Shown: positions 25,383-33,617 of the stretch, piece after piece
How positions within the stretch are numbered: position 1 is the first letter of the stretch
How the letters are laid out: each line of letters opens with the position of its first letter
NCBI RefSeq assembly: GCF_017357425.1
Contig: NZ_CP014571.1
Coordinates: 2,418,001 to 2,482,000 of the forward strand
Source: Arthrobacter sp. D5-1
GTDB lineage: Bacteria; Actinomycetota; Actinomycetes; Actinomycetales; Micrococcaceae
Direction: 5' to 3'
DNA: 64,000 nucleotides
The notes under the pieces: model-generated
The model's database searches: none
What the model saw: only the letters and a program-made list of their open reading frames with translations
Told to the model about the DNA's origin: nothing
Made by a program: the position numbers and the translations under genes

Positions 25383-26108
25383 ATGTCTGAAGCAGTCACA
25401 ACCGGCCGCAGCGTCTTGATCACCGGCGGCAACCGCGGCATTGGCCTGGCCATTGCCGAATCGTTCCTCGCCAACGGCGACAAGGTGGCAGTGACCTACC
25501 GGAGTGAAACACAACTGCCTGAAGGCATCCTGGGCGTTCGGGCAGACGTCACGGACGAGGCCTCCGTTGACGCTGCGTTCAAAATCGTCGAGGAAGCCCA
25601 TGGACCTGTTGAAGTCCTGGTTGCCAATGCCGGCATCACGAAGGACACGCTCCTGCTCCGCATGAGCGAAGACGACTTCACGTCGGTCCTGGACACCAAC
25701 CTCACCGGCGCATTCCGTGTGATCAAGCGGGCATCCAAGGGAATGATCCGGCTCCGGAAGGGCCGTGTAGTCCTCATCTCTTCCGTCTCCGGCCTCTACG
25801 GAGCACCCGGCCAGATCAACTATTCCGCGTCCAAGGCCGGCATGGTGGGCATTGCACGTTCACTGACCCGCGAGCTCGGCAGCCGGGGTATCACCGCCAA
25901 CGTGGTGGCGCCAGGTTTCATCAACACCGACATGACGGCTGAACTGCCCGAGGACACCCAGAAGGCCTACCTGGCCAACGTCCCGGCAGGTCGCTTTGCC
26001 GAGGCCTCCGAAGTGGCTGACGTAGTGCGCTGGGTTGCCAGTGACGAAGCTGCGTACATCTCAGGGGCCGTGATCCCGGTGGATGGTGGTCTGGGTATGG
26101 GCCACTAG
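25383..26108 (+). CDS. fabG: 3-oxoacyl-ACP reductase, FabG-type SDR
   Basis: A 241-residue classical SDR using NADPH to reduce 3-oxoacyl-ACP in fatty-acid synthesis. Motifs are ITGGNRGIGLAIA, VANAGITKD, the catalytic serine in VLISSVSGLYG and NYSASKAG for Tyr-x3-Lys. The PGFINTDMTAEL block and the C-terminal YISGAVIPVDGGLGMGH are typical of FabG. The frame opens at 25299, but ATG at 25383 with CTGGAG upstream fits the family N-terminus. A second SDR follows after 108 bases, a layout like mabA-inhA but with a different second enzyme. Confidence 0.9.
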   Translation: MSEAVTTGRSVLITGGNRGIGLAIAESFLANGDKVAVTYRSETQLPEGILGVRADVTDEASVDAAFKIVEEAHGPVEVLVANAGITKDTLLLRMSEDDFTSVLDTNLTGAFRVIKRASKGMIRLRKGRVVLISSVSGLYGAPGQINYSASKAGMVGIARSLTRELGSRGITANVVAPGFINTDMTAELPEDTQKAYLANVPAGRFAEASEVADVVRWVASDEAAYISGAVIPVDGGLGMGH

Positions 26109-26216
26109 CCTCAAACGCGGTTTTTGTCCGGGGCCCACAACCGATTTCGTCCTTGCCGCTGGCATGATGGAAGGCGAGGCCACGGAATTTGGATGAAGTG
26201 AACAAAAGGAGCATGA

Positions 26217-26969
26217 ATGGGAACGCTGGATAACAAGACCGCCATCGTCACGGGATCTTCCCGCGGAATTGGCGCCGAAGTTGCCAAGATCCTCGCGGGC
26301 GAGGGTGCCGCCGTCGTCGTTAATTACCGGCAGAAGGCGCCCCGCGCCAACAAGGTAGTGGCGGGCATCCAGGAAGCAGGCGGCCGCGCGGCTGCCGTGG
26401 GCGCTGACCTGACCACCGATGAAGGCGTGCACGCCCTTGCCAGCAAAGCCATGGAGGAGTTCGGATCCCTTGACGTCTTGGTGCTGAACGCGTCAGGCGG
26501 CATGGAATCGGGCATGGAAGAGGGTTACGCCCTCAAACTTAACCGTGATGCCCAGGTCAATATGCTCAACGCAGCCGTTCCGCTCATGCCTGAGGGTTCA
26601 CGCGTCGTTTTCGTGACCAGCCACCAGGCGCATTTTGTGGAGACTGTTCCCACCATGCCGGAGTACGAGCCCGTCGCGAAGAGCAAGCGCGCCGGTGAGG
26701 ACGCACTGCGTGAACTGATTCCCCACCTCGCGGACAAGGGCATCTCGCTGGTAGTGGTCTCCGGTGACATGATCGAGGGCACAGTGACTGCGACACTGCT
26801 GGATCGCTCCAACCCGGGAGCCATCGAAGCGCGCCGTGCCGAGGCCGGCAAGCTTTACTCCGTGGAGGAATTCGCTGCCGAGGTTGCGAAGATGGTCACC
26901 GCGGACGTCGAATCCGGACACACGGAATACGTTGGCGGAGCCGATTACTTCGGCAAGACTGCAGAGTAG
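26217..26969 (+). CDS. SDR-family oxidoreductase lacking a canonical Tyr-x3-Lys
   Basis: A 250-residue SDR. The nucleotide-binding TGSSRGIGAEVAKILAGEG is intact and LNASGG replaces the usual NNAG. The catalytic region reads VTSHQAHF...YEPVAKSKRAG: when the lysine is aligned to the helix, the tyrosine position holds Val, and Tyr and Lys are five residues apart rather than four. Catalysis may differ, or the tyrosine is shifted. Strong AAAAGGAG precedes ATG 26217. The C-terminus HTEYVGGADYFGKTAE is unlike FabG. Substrate is unknown. A strong terminator follows. Confidence 0.82.
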   Translation: MGTLDNKTAIVTGSSRGIGAEVAKILAGEGAAVVVNYRQKAPRANKVVAGIQEAGGRAAAVGADLTTDEGVHALASKAMEEFGSLDVLVLNASGGMESGMEEGYALKLNRDAQVNMLNAAVPLMPEGSRVVFVTSHQAHFVETVPTMPEYEPVAKSKRAGEDALRELIPHLADKGISLVVVSGDMIEGTVTATLLDRSNPGAIEARRAEAGKLYSVEEFAAEVAKMVTADVESGHTEYVGGADYFGKTAE

Positions 26970-26980
26970 CAAATACCACC

Positions 26981-27023
26981 ACAGCTGTGGCCCGGGACCT
27001 GTTCCCGGGCCACAGCTGTTTAA
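26981..27023 (+). terminator. Strong hairpin terminator after the SDR gene
   Basis: A 17-bp perfect stem, from ACAGCTGTGGCCCGGGA (26981-26997) to its complement at 27003-27019, with a 5-base loop, followed by a short T run (TTTAA). It marks the end of the GC-rich fabG region before the AT-richer segment. Confidence 0.85.
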
Positions 27024-27087
27024 CGCCACAGCAGCGCAATAGTCACCCACGCTTTGAAGTATCATTTTGGTAAATTATCTGGATTTT

Positions 27088-27100
27088 CGCGTCACGAAAT
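27088..27100. promoter_or_regulatory. 13-mer CGCGTCACGAAAT upstream of the orphan RbsA-type gene
   Basis: The 13-mer occurs exactly here and at 29585-29597, upstream of the convergent Roadblock-like gene. Here it is part of TTTCGCGTCACGAAA (27086-27100), an inverted repeat with TTTCG and CGAAA arms. The intergenic gap (27024-27204) is markedly AT-richer than its surroundings. A shared regulator is inferred. Confidence 0.5.
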
Positions 27101-27204
27101 GCGAATAGTCGTTTCGAATAAATGGCTTTGCATTATAAGAATTCTTCTGATTGACTCTCCAAGGCAGCCTCGCACGTAGTTGTCAGCACGTTGCGTAAAC
27201 CACA

Positions 27205-28740
27205 ATGAGAGGGTTTATGCATGCCTTAGGAGCTTCTTTGGACCTGTTATTAGATGCTGATGATATTCACGCGTCGTATGATCAACGGCGCATCCTCAAA
27301 GGTGTGGGGCTTTCGTTGCATCGCGGCGAGATCCTGGGGTTGATTGGGACCAACGGCGCCGGCAAGACCACCCTGATGGGCGTCCTGGCCGGTTCCGTCA
27401 AGCACGACCATGGACGGATCACCCTGGCGGGTGAAAAATACATGCCGGATTCCATCGCAGAAGCGCAGGCTTGCGGAGTGGGGCATATTCCCCAGAACTT
27501 CCACATAGACCCGGAACTGACCATCACCGAAGCCATCTTTCGCGGAACCTTCCAGTCGGGCCGGCCACACGCGGAACTCCGCGATCAAGCGGGCAAGCTC
27601 ATCCGGGACATTGGTATCACCATGGACCCCGACGCGAGGGTCGGAACGCTGATTCGAGCCGAGCAGGCCTTGGTGGAGGTACTCCGGATGGTGGCCGAGG
27701 AAGCCCAACTGGTGATCATGGACGAAGTGGCCGCGTCACTTCCGGACCACGATGTCGCGGTTTTGCATCAGGTCCTGAGAATGCTCACACGGCAGGGCCG
27801 GGCCATCATCTACATCACCCACCGCCTTGATGAGGTCCGTTCCATAGCCCACCGTATTGCTGTTATGCGCGACGGTAAGGTGCACAAGATCGTGGAGGCC
27901 AGCAAGACCGACGTCGACGAACTTGCCTTCCTCCTGCTGCAGCAGGAACTGGAGCGGATTTCCCGGCCCTCCGGCCCTGCGGCCGGGGGAGAGGCCTTGC
28001 GGATCTCCCACCTCAGCGTGGAGGAGAAAGTCCGTGATGCGAGCTTCAGTGTGGCCAAAGGCGAAATTTTCGGACTGGCAGGAACCCACAGATCGGGCGT
28101 CTATCAACTGATATCAGCCCTGGCGGGTATCCGCCCCTGCACTTCGGGAGAGATCTACGTGAACGGAACCCACGTCCAAATCCGCGGGCCCCAGGACGCG
28201 CAGCGGTTGAAGATCGGTTACTCGCCGGATGCGGCCTTTACCCTTGGTCCTGGGACGAGCATTGCGGAAGGGCTTCATCAGGGCGCCGGGGCGGGCGCTG
28301 AAAACCTTCGGGATGAGATCACCCACCTGAGGAATGTGGCTGACGTTGTTCACCGCATGCGCATCAACACCACCAACATCCAGGGCGCCCTCTCCACTTT
28401 GTCCGGCGGCGACCGCCAGAAGGTGGAACTGGCCCGATGGATCTCCAGCGACTGTGACATCCTGATTCTCAGTCATCCCAGCCGCGGGATTGACGTTGGA
28501 GCCAAAGAGGTTGTGTACAAGATGTTGACGCAGCTCAGCAAGACTGGTGTCGCCATCATTCTCCTGTCCTCAGACCTCTCGGAGATGGTCAACTGGTGCC
28601 ACCGGATTGGTGTCATGCGGGACGGGGAACTTGTCACCATTGAGGCCAACGCCAATACCAATGAGGATGTTTTGGTGCACCATATGCTGGGCGTCAAGTT
28701 CGAATCGGGGGGCAGCGCGGCCCGCCGCGCGAAAGTCTGA
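27205..28740 (+). CDS. RbsA/MglA-type double ABC ATPase, orphan and partly degenerate
   Basis: A 511-residue protein with two ABC domains in the sugar-importer (RbsA) layout. The N-domain has Walker A GTNGAGKTT, a family-style signature (RAEQALVEVLRM) and Walker B VIMDEVAASLPD. The C-domain P-loop is GTHRSGVYQL, the signature LSGGDRQKVELARW is intact, but Walker B reads LILSHPSRGIDVGAK, so the usual Asp-Glu of LDEP is Ser-His. The D-loop RGIDVGAK is kept. No permease or binding protein lies nearby. It may work with a distant permease, or be regulatory. ATG 27205 or 27217 could start it. Confidence 0.85.
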   Translation: MRGFMHALGASLDLLLDADDIHASYDQRRILKGVGLSLHRGEILGLIGTNGAGKTTLMGVLAGSVKHDHGRITLAGEKYMPDSIAEAQACGVGHIPQNFHIDPELTITEAIFRGTFQSGRPHAELRDQAGKLIRDIGITMDPDARVGTLIRAEQALVEVLRMVAEEAQLVIMDEVAASLPDHDVAVLHQVLRMLTRQGRAIIYITHRLDEVRSIAHRIAVMRDGKVHKIVEASKTDVDELAFLLLQQELERISRPSGPAAGGEALRISHLSVEEKVRDASFSVAKGEIFGLAGTHRSGVYQLISALAGIRPCTSGEIYVNGTHVQIRGPQDAQRLKIGYSPDAAFTLGPGTSIAEGLHQGAGAGAENLRDEITHLRNVADVVHRMRINTTNIQGALSTLSGGDRQKVELARWISSDCDILILSHPSRGIDVGAKEVVYKMLTQLSKTGVAIILLSSDLSEMVNWCHRIGVMRDGELVTIEANANTNEDVLVHHMLGVKFESGGSAARRAKV

Positions 28741-28767
28741 CGCTTCCTGAAACACCGGCGAATGAAG

Positions 28768-28798
28768 GGGGGCGGCTGCGATATTCGCAGCCGCCCCC
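28768..28798. terminator. Bidirectional terminator, RbsA-type gene / Roadblock-like gene
   Basis: A 14-bp GC-rich stem (GGGGGCGGCTGCGA paired with TCGCAGCCGCCCCC) and a 3-base loop lie between two convergent genes, about 27 bases after the first and 18 from the second. Confidence 0.75.
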
Positions 28799-28815
28799 AC
28801 GGTTAGCACCGGAGA

Positions 28816-29412
28816 TCAGATGGCAATGGCCTTGGCGATGTTATTGAGCTTGTGCCGTGCCAGCGCCAGGTTGGCATAGGTCCGGTCCAGCACGAGGTAG
28901 ACAAAGAGCCCCTTGGACCCCGCCGAGTTCAGGACATTGATGAGATGGTACTGCGAATCCAGGGTGATGAGGACGTCCTCGATGGAGCTGTCCAGTCCGA
29001 GGTCGGCCATGGTTCGGAGCTTGGAGCTGACAACATTGGAGTTTCCGGCAGCAGCGACGCCCAGATCGAAGCCTGGGTTGCCGCCCTGCGCCAGCGCCAT
29101 TCCGCTGGTGTAGTCAACAATGGCCGCGCCCGTGGCGCCTTCTATGGCGAGCAGTTCTTTCGTAGCTTCGTCAAGTGAGCTCATGATCAGTTCTTCCTGT
29201 TCTGTGGTTTCATCACTGGCAGCCATGAAATAGACGGACGGAACTTCCTGGTAGGCGGGCGCACCGGGGCCGGAATCCCATTGATTGGGAGCCATTCCCG
29301 TTGCCACCGCGTCAGGGTGCCGCTCGCGAATGATCTCGTGGAGCGGTGTTGGAAGGGGTTCAAATCCTTCGCTGCGTTTCCACCATTTCCACGTACGCTC
29401 CGAACGGTTCAC
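28816..29412 (-). CDS. Roadblock/LC7-like protein with an N-terminal extension
   Basis: A 198-residue protein. From about residue 77 it reads as a compact Roadblock/LC7-like domain: LDEATKELLAIEGATGAAIVD, SGMALAQGG, EDVLITLDSQYHLINVL, and YLVLDRTYANLALARHKL. Such domains regulate small GTPases or sense state. The first 76 residues are Pro/Glu-rich and of unknown nature. GTG 29412 has AGGG seven bases upstream, and GC content drops just beyond it. ATG 29184 (AGGAAG upstream) would give the bare 121-residue domain, so the start is uncertain. It is convergent with the RbsA-type gene and shares its upstream 13-mer. No GTPase is adjacent. Confidence 0.7.
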   Translation of the reverse strand: MNRSERTWKWWKRSEGFEPLPTPLHEIIRERHPDAVATGMAPNQWDSGPGAPAYQEVPSVYFMAASDETTEQEELIMSSLDEATKELLAIEGATGAAIVDYTSGMALAQGGNPGFDLGVAAAGNSNVVSSKLRTMADLGLDSSIEDVLITLDSQYHLINVLNSAGSKGLFVYLVLDRTYANLALARHKLNNIAKAIAI

Positions 29413-29728
29413 TTACTGACCCTGCACTTCCGTCATTCAGACTGCCGTATGTTCTACGGATTTCTTCGTCGAGTTTTTCACTCTACACATGAATTACGGG
29501 GATAACGGAAAGAGCGTTCATTTCCATCGAATCCTTGGCAAAGAATGTGCTATTAATGACGATTTGATAAATAGTCAGAATAACCGCGTCACGAAATACA
29601 CATTGTTGTTTCACGCGACAGGCAACCAGGGGGTGCAGATGAGGCATCACTTGTTTTTGGGCGCGCTGAAGCGGATTGCCGCAAAGTGCAGCTGGCCGCG
29701 GGTCACCGCGGCGTGGGCACAGCAGGAG
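29413..29728. promoter_or_regulatory. AT-rich intergenic region with the second 13-mer
   Basis: A 316-base gap of clearly lower GC than the surroundings. It holds CGCGTCACGAAAT at 29585-29597, identical to 27088-27100. On the minus strand this is ATTTCGTGACGCG, 172 bases before the Roadblock-like start, leaving room for a long leader. I see no tRNA, small gene or terminator for serB here; the possible short reading frames lack ribosome sites. Confidence 0.45.
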
Positions 29729-30622
29729 TCAGACGTTGGCGATGTGCCGTACGGCGTCAAGGTAAGGCATGTTGATTGCAGCGTCCGCTACCTCACGAAC
29801 TGCTGGTTTGGCATTGAAGGCAATACCAATTCCTGCCGCACTGAGCATGTCCAGGTCATTGGCGCCGTCGCCCACTGCGATGGTGTGCTCAAGACTGATG
29901 CTCTCCGCTGCTGCCCACTCACGCAAGTACTTCTCTTTGGCCGCCCGGTCGATCACAGCGCCAAGCACCTTGCCCGTCAACACGCCGTCGATGATTTCGA
30001 GCTCATTGGCGATCCAATGGTCCAGTCCAAGGTCTGCGGCAATGGGACGAAGAATCTGGTTGAAGCCGCCGGACACCACGGCAACAACGTGGCCTGCTTC
30101 CTTGAAGGCGGCGACGAGTTCTGCAGCACCAAGGCTGAGGCGCACCTCTTGCCGGACTGACTCGACGACCGCCACGGGCAACCCTGCGAGCACGGCAACC
30201 CGGGCATGGAGACTCTGGGCGAAGTCCAATTCACCGCGCATGGCGGCCTCGGTGACAGCAGCGACTTCCTCGCGCTTGCCTGCGTGGGCTGCCAGCAATT
30301 CAATGACTTCCTGCTGGATCAGCGTGGAATCGACATCCATGATGAGGAGCTTCCGGGTGGCCTGGCGCAGGCCCTCGGGAACAATGGCTGTATCAAAGCC
30401 GTCACTGGCTGCCGCAGCAACGTGCCGCCGAACGGTTGCAAGATCCGCCAACGTGTCCGTGCCCGCAGCAAGACCGGCCGTCATGACACTGAAACGATGA
30501 TCGCCACCCTGTGATTCCGATGACACCTCGACGCCGGCGTCAGCAAGTACCCTCCGAAGGCCAACGAGGGATTCGGGGGACAAATGCACGCCATAGCTGA
30601 CTGCAGCCAAGTTCGAAGTCAT
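29729..30622 (-). CDS. serB: Phosphoserine phosphatase
   Basis: Last step of serine synthesis, hydrolysing phosphoserine. It is 297 residues. An N-terminal ACT-like region of about 90 residues precedes the HAD domain, with DVDSTLIQQEVIELLA (motif I, DxDxT), VSGGFNQILRPIA (motif II Ser), KEKYLREW (Lys) and VGDGANDLDML (motif IV). ATG 30622 is chosen; the frame is open to 30676 but would overlap the promoter area of the divergent ABC gene. The pairing of serB with an ABC ATPase gene recalls serB2 and its neighbour in mycobacteria. Confidence 0.93.
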   Translation of the reverse strand: MTSNLAAVSYGVHLSPESLVGLRRVLADAGVEVSSESQGGDHRFSVMTAGLAAGTDTLADLATVRRHVAAAASDGFDTAIVPEGLRQATRKLLIMDVDSTLIQQEVIELLAAHAGKREEVAAVTEAAMRGELDFAQSLHARVAVLAGLPVAVVESVRQEVRLSLGAAELVAAFKEAGHVVAVVSGGFNQILRPIAADLGLDHWIANELEIIDGVLTGKVLGAVIDRAAKEKYLREWAAAESISLEHTIAVGDGANDLDMLSAAGIGIAFNAKPAVREVADAAINMPYLDAVRHIANV

Positions 30623-30733
30623 GGCGTCAATCCTACTGAGCACTTCCTGTCCGCCCGAATTCATTTCGACTGGCAAACACTGCTACGTGACCGGTTATCA
30701 GTCATATGGATTTTTGTCCTAGTGTCTACTGCT

Positions 30734-31519
30734 ATGAGTGATGTTCTGGAATTGGCTTCCGTCAGCGTTGTCCGAGGCAAGAAGACCCTGCTGGACAAGG
30801 TTGACTGGCAGGTCAACGAAGGGGAGCGCTGGGTCATTCTGGGACCGAACGGCGCAGGCAAGACCACCCTTCTCCAAATTGCCGCAGCCCGGCTCCACCC
30901 CAGCAGCGGAAAGGCCGGGATCCTGGATGAGGTCCTGGGTCGCGTTGACGTCTTTGAACTCCGCCCCCGGATCGGACTCTCCTCGGCCGCACTTGCTACC
31001 CAGATTCCCGAGCACGAGAACGTCCTGAACGTGGTGGTTACCGCCGCCTACGGTGTTACCGGACGGTGGCGTGAGGGCTACGAGCGCGACGACGAACGTC
31101 GCGCCTTTGGGCTGCTGAACGACTGGGGGATGGGCCCGCTGCTCAACCGGACCTTTGCCACGTTGTCCGAAGGGGAGCGCAAGCGTGTGCAGATTGCCCG
31201 CGCCCTCATGACGGACCCCGAACTGTTGCTCTTGGATGAACCGGCTGCGGGCCTGGACCTCGGCGGCCGGGAGGAACTGGTCCATAAGCTCGGCGAGTTG
31301 GCCGGCGACGAAGCCGCACCCGCCATGGTGCTGGTCACCCACCACCTTGAAGAAGTGCCTCCAGGGTTCACCCACGCCATGCTGCTTCGCGAAGGTGGAG
31401 TGGTCGCTGCCGGCCCCATCAAGGAAGTCCTCACCGACGAACACCTGAGCACCACGTTCGGCCTTGCCCTGGATGTCTCGGAAAACGGTGGCCGTTACAC
31501 TGCCACCGCCCGCCGCTAG
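30734..31519 (+). CDS. ABC transporter ATP-binding protein, stand-alone (ModF/YlmA-like)
   Basis: A 261-residue ATPase with Walker A GPNGAGKTTLLQIA, signature TLSEGERKRVQIARAL (Glu for the usual second Gly), Walker B LLLLDEPAAGLDL and switch histidine LVTHHLEEV. No permease is encoded next to it; the following gene is a TSUP carrier. The SEGE signature is seen in the YlmA/ModF-like cytoplasmic ATPases, suggesting a non-transport or unpaired role. ATG 30734 is chosen; the open frame upstream runs antisense into serB and lacks support. Confidence 0.88.
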   Translation: MSDVLELASVSVVRGKKTLLDKVDWQVNEGERWVILGPNGAGKTTLLQIAAARLHPSSGKAGILDEVLGRVDVFELRPRIGLSSAALATQIPEHENVLNVVVTAAYGVTGRWREGYERDDERRAFGLLNDWGMGPLLNRTFATLSEGERKRVQIARALMTDPELLLLDEPAAGLDLGGREELVHKLGELAGDEAAPAMVLVTHHLEEVPPGFTHAMLLREGGVVAAGPIKEVLTDEHLSTTFGLALDVSENGGRYTATARR

Positions 31520-31538
31520 AGCGGTCCGGTAGCCAACA

Positions 31539-32324
31539 GTGGAGATTCTTAGCAGCATCCTGGTCTTTTTTGCCGGCTTGTGGGCCGGCACCATCAACGC
31601 GGTAGTCGGCTCCGGCACGCTGGTGACCTTCCCCGTGCTCATCGCCATCGGCATCACACCCGTGGTTGCGTCCATGAGCAACGCCATGGGCCTGGTGGCT
31701 GGCACAGCAGCAGGGGCGTGGGGTTACCGCCGCGAGTTGGCCGGCAGGGGACGGCAGCTGATGAAGCTGCTGCCGGCCTCACTGCTGGGCGGCATCACCG
31801 GTGCTTGGCTGTTGCTGCATCTGCCGGAGAAAGTCTTCCACTACGTAGCGCCCGTCCTGCTTGTCCTGGCGCTCCTGATGGTGCTGTTCCAGCCCAAGCT
31901 GCAGGCCTGGGTGCGCAGCAGGGAACAAAACCCCGAACATGCCATCCGGGACCGCAGCCACGGCATCCTCCTGGTGGTGCTTGTCTACCTCGCCGGCGTC
32001 TACGGTGGCTATTTCGTGGCGGCGCAAGGGATCTTGCTGGTAGGCATCCTCGGTGTGTTCCTCACGGGAACCATGCAAAATGCCAACGCCATGAAGAACA
32101 TCCTGGTGCTCGGTGTCAACATGGTGGCAGCAATCTCCTACCTGATTTTTGCTTTCGACCGCATCGAATGGCTGGTGGTCCTCCTCATTGCCGTGAGCTC
32201 CACCATCGGCGGCTTGGTGGGATCAAAGGTTGGCCGGAAGTTGTCCCCGCGCGTCCTCAGGGCCGTCATCTTCACCCTGGGGATAGTGGCCCTGGGCTTC
32301 ATGATCGCCAACCTGCTGAAATAA
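31539..32324 (+). CDS. TSUP (TauE/SafE) family membrane carrier
   Basis: A 261-residue membrane protein with about eight hydrophobic helices in two related halves, the TSUP layout. The first half shows FAGLWAGTINAVVGSGTLVTF, and the second YLAGVYGGYFVAAQGILLVG. Such carriers move sulfonates, sulfite or other organic anions; the substrate here is unknown. The start is GTG at 31539, 19 bases after the ATPase stop. It is followed after seven bases by the methyltransferase gene, so the three genes could be one operon. Confidence 0.88.
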   Translation: MEILSSILVFFAGLWAGTINAVVGSGTLVTFPVLIAIGITPVVASMSNAMGLVAGTAAGAWGYRRELAGRGRQLMKLLPASLLGGITGAWLLLHLPEKVFHYVAPVLLVLALLMVLFQPKLQAWVRSREQNPEHAIRDRSHGILLVVLVYLAGVYGGYFVAAQGILLVGILGVFLTGTMQNANAMKNILVLGVNMVAAISYLIFAFDRIEWLVVLLIAVSSTIGGLVGSKVGRKLSPRVLRAVIFTLGIVALGFMIANLLK

Positions 32325-32331
32325 TCACCCG

Positions 32332-33141
32332 GTGAGATTCCACTACCTTGAGTCCGCGGATGATCCGCGCGTGACGGACTACACCACCCTCACCGATGTG
32401 CACCTGCGGAAGTTGCGCGAGCCGGAAGAAGGCATGTATATCGCCGAATCCTCCAGGGTCCTGCGCAGGGCACTGGCGGCCGGGCACCAGCCCCGCTCCT
32501 TTTTCCTGGCAGAGAAGTGGATGGAAGACCTCGACGACGTTTTCCAGGCATATCCGGACGTTCCGGTGTTTATCGGCAAGGCTGCCTTGCTGGAGGAAAT
32601 CACGGGATTCCACCTGCACCGCGGTGCAATGGCGGCAATGCACCGGCCGGCCCCTGTTCCCCTGGAAGTGCTGCTGGCCAACGCGCGGCGCGTGGCCGTG
32701 CTCGAGGACATTGTTGACCACACCAACGTGGGAGCCATCTTCAGGTCCGCTGCTGCACTTGGCGTGGACGCTGTCCTGGTCTCTCCACGCTGTGGAGATC
32801 CGCTCTACAGGCGCAGTGTCCGGGTCAGCATGGGAACGGTCTTCCAGGTTCCCTGGGCACGCCTGGAAAGCTGGCCTGACGACTTGTTCCGCCTCAAGGA
32901 GCAAGGCTTCACCGTGGCAGCAATGGAGTTGACCGAGGACGCGGTGGATCTGGATGATCTTGCGGCGAAGCAATATTCCAAACTGGCCTTGGTGCTCGGT
33001 ACAGAGGGTGCCGGCATGAGCCAGGACACGTTGGCCGCGGCGGACCTCGCAGTCAAGATTCCCATGCGTGCCGGCGTTGACTCACTCAACGTCGCCGCTG
33101 CCTCGGCGGTGGCCTTCTGGGAACTCCGCCCACGGGACTGA
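32332..33141 (+). CDS. TrmH/SpoU-family RNA 2'-O-methyltransferase
   Basis: A 269-residue SPOUT enzyme methylating ribose in rRNA or tRNA with SAM. The substrate-binding N-terminal domain is near residues 1-100 (EEGMYIAESSRVLRRAL). The knotted catalytic domain follows with VLEDIVDHTNVGAIFRSAAA (motif 1), LVLGTEGAGMS (motif 2) and IPMRAGVDSLNVAAASAVA (motif 3). All three SpoU motifs are intact. GTG 32332 starts seven bases after the TSUP stop. Confidence 0.92.
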   Translation: MRFHYLESADDPRVTDYTTLTDVHLRKLREPEEGMYIAESSRVLRRALAAGHQPRSFFLAEKWMEDLDDVFQAYPDVPVFIGKAALLEEITGFHLHRGAMAAMHRPAPVPLEVLLANARRVAVLEDIVDHTNVGAIFRSAAALGVDAVLVSPRCGDPLYRRSVRVSMGTVFQVPWARLESWPDDLFRLKEQGFTVAAMELTEDAVDLDDLAAKQYSKLALVLGTEGAGMSQDTLAAADLAVKIPMRAGVDSLNVAAASAVAFWELRPRD

Positions 33142-33284
33142 CCGGCGGTTCGTCTGGCGGGGCGCTTTCCGCTATGATTGGTTGTTGGCCCGGCAGCTGG
33201 ATTATTCATCCTGCAGCAACCGGACCACCTCCATTCATACCTGGCAACTGGCAAAATCCAGTTGCGTGAACAAAAGGTCCCATT

Positions 33285-33542
33285 ATGAAGTCTGATATCC
33301 ACCCGAAGTACGAAGCTGTTGTTTTCAACGACCTGGCTTCCGGTACGCAGTTCCTGACCAAGTCCACCGTGTCTTCCTCGAAGACCATCGAGTGGGAAGA
33401 CGGAAACACCTACCCGGTTATCGACGTCGAAATCTCTTCGGAGTCCCACCCGTTCTACACGGGCAAGCAGCGCATCATGGACTCCGCTGGCCGCGTCGAG
33501 CGCTTCAACGCCCGCTTCAAGGGCTTCGGCGGCAAGAAGTAA
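33285..33542 (+). CDS. rpmE2: 50S ribosomal protein L31, type B (zinc-independent)
   Basis: An 85-residue L31. It has the full family layout ([55 protein letters not shown]) but no cysteine at all, so it lacks the zinc-binding CxxC set of type A. Type B forms usually replace the zinc form under zinc shortage and are often Zur-controlled; I found no clear Zur box in the 143 bases upstream. Its own hairpin terminator follows. Confidence 0.95.
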   Translation: MKSDIHPKYEAVVFNDLASGTQFLTKSTVSSSKTIEWEDGNTYPVIDVEISSESHPFYTGKQRIMDSAGRVERFNARFKGFGGKK

Positions 33543-33563
33543 CCACTTCACCCCAAGGCTTTC

Positions 33564-33603
33564 AAGGCCCGCATTGCTGGATCTCCGGCGATGCGGGCCT
33601 TTG
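33564..33603 (+). terminator. Terminator after rpmE2
   Basis: The stem AAGGCCCGCAT (33564-33574) pairs with ATGCGGGCCTT (33591-33601), followed by TTGCGTTTT. It shows that the apparent ATG at 33591 of the lipoate ligase frame lies in a terminator and is not the real start. Confidence 0.8.
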
Positions 33604-33617
33604 CGTTTTCCGGCAAG

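Noticed and set aside
27205..28740. The RbsA-type gene as a pseudogene
   Set aside because: Despite degenerate C-domain motifs the frame is full length with an intact signature motif and a terminator; drift would be expected to leave stops or frameshifts.
33591..33617. ATG 33591 as start of the lipoate ligase
   Set aside because: It lies within the 3' arm of the rpmE2 terminator and lacks a ribosome site.
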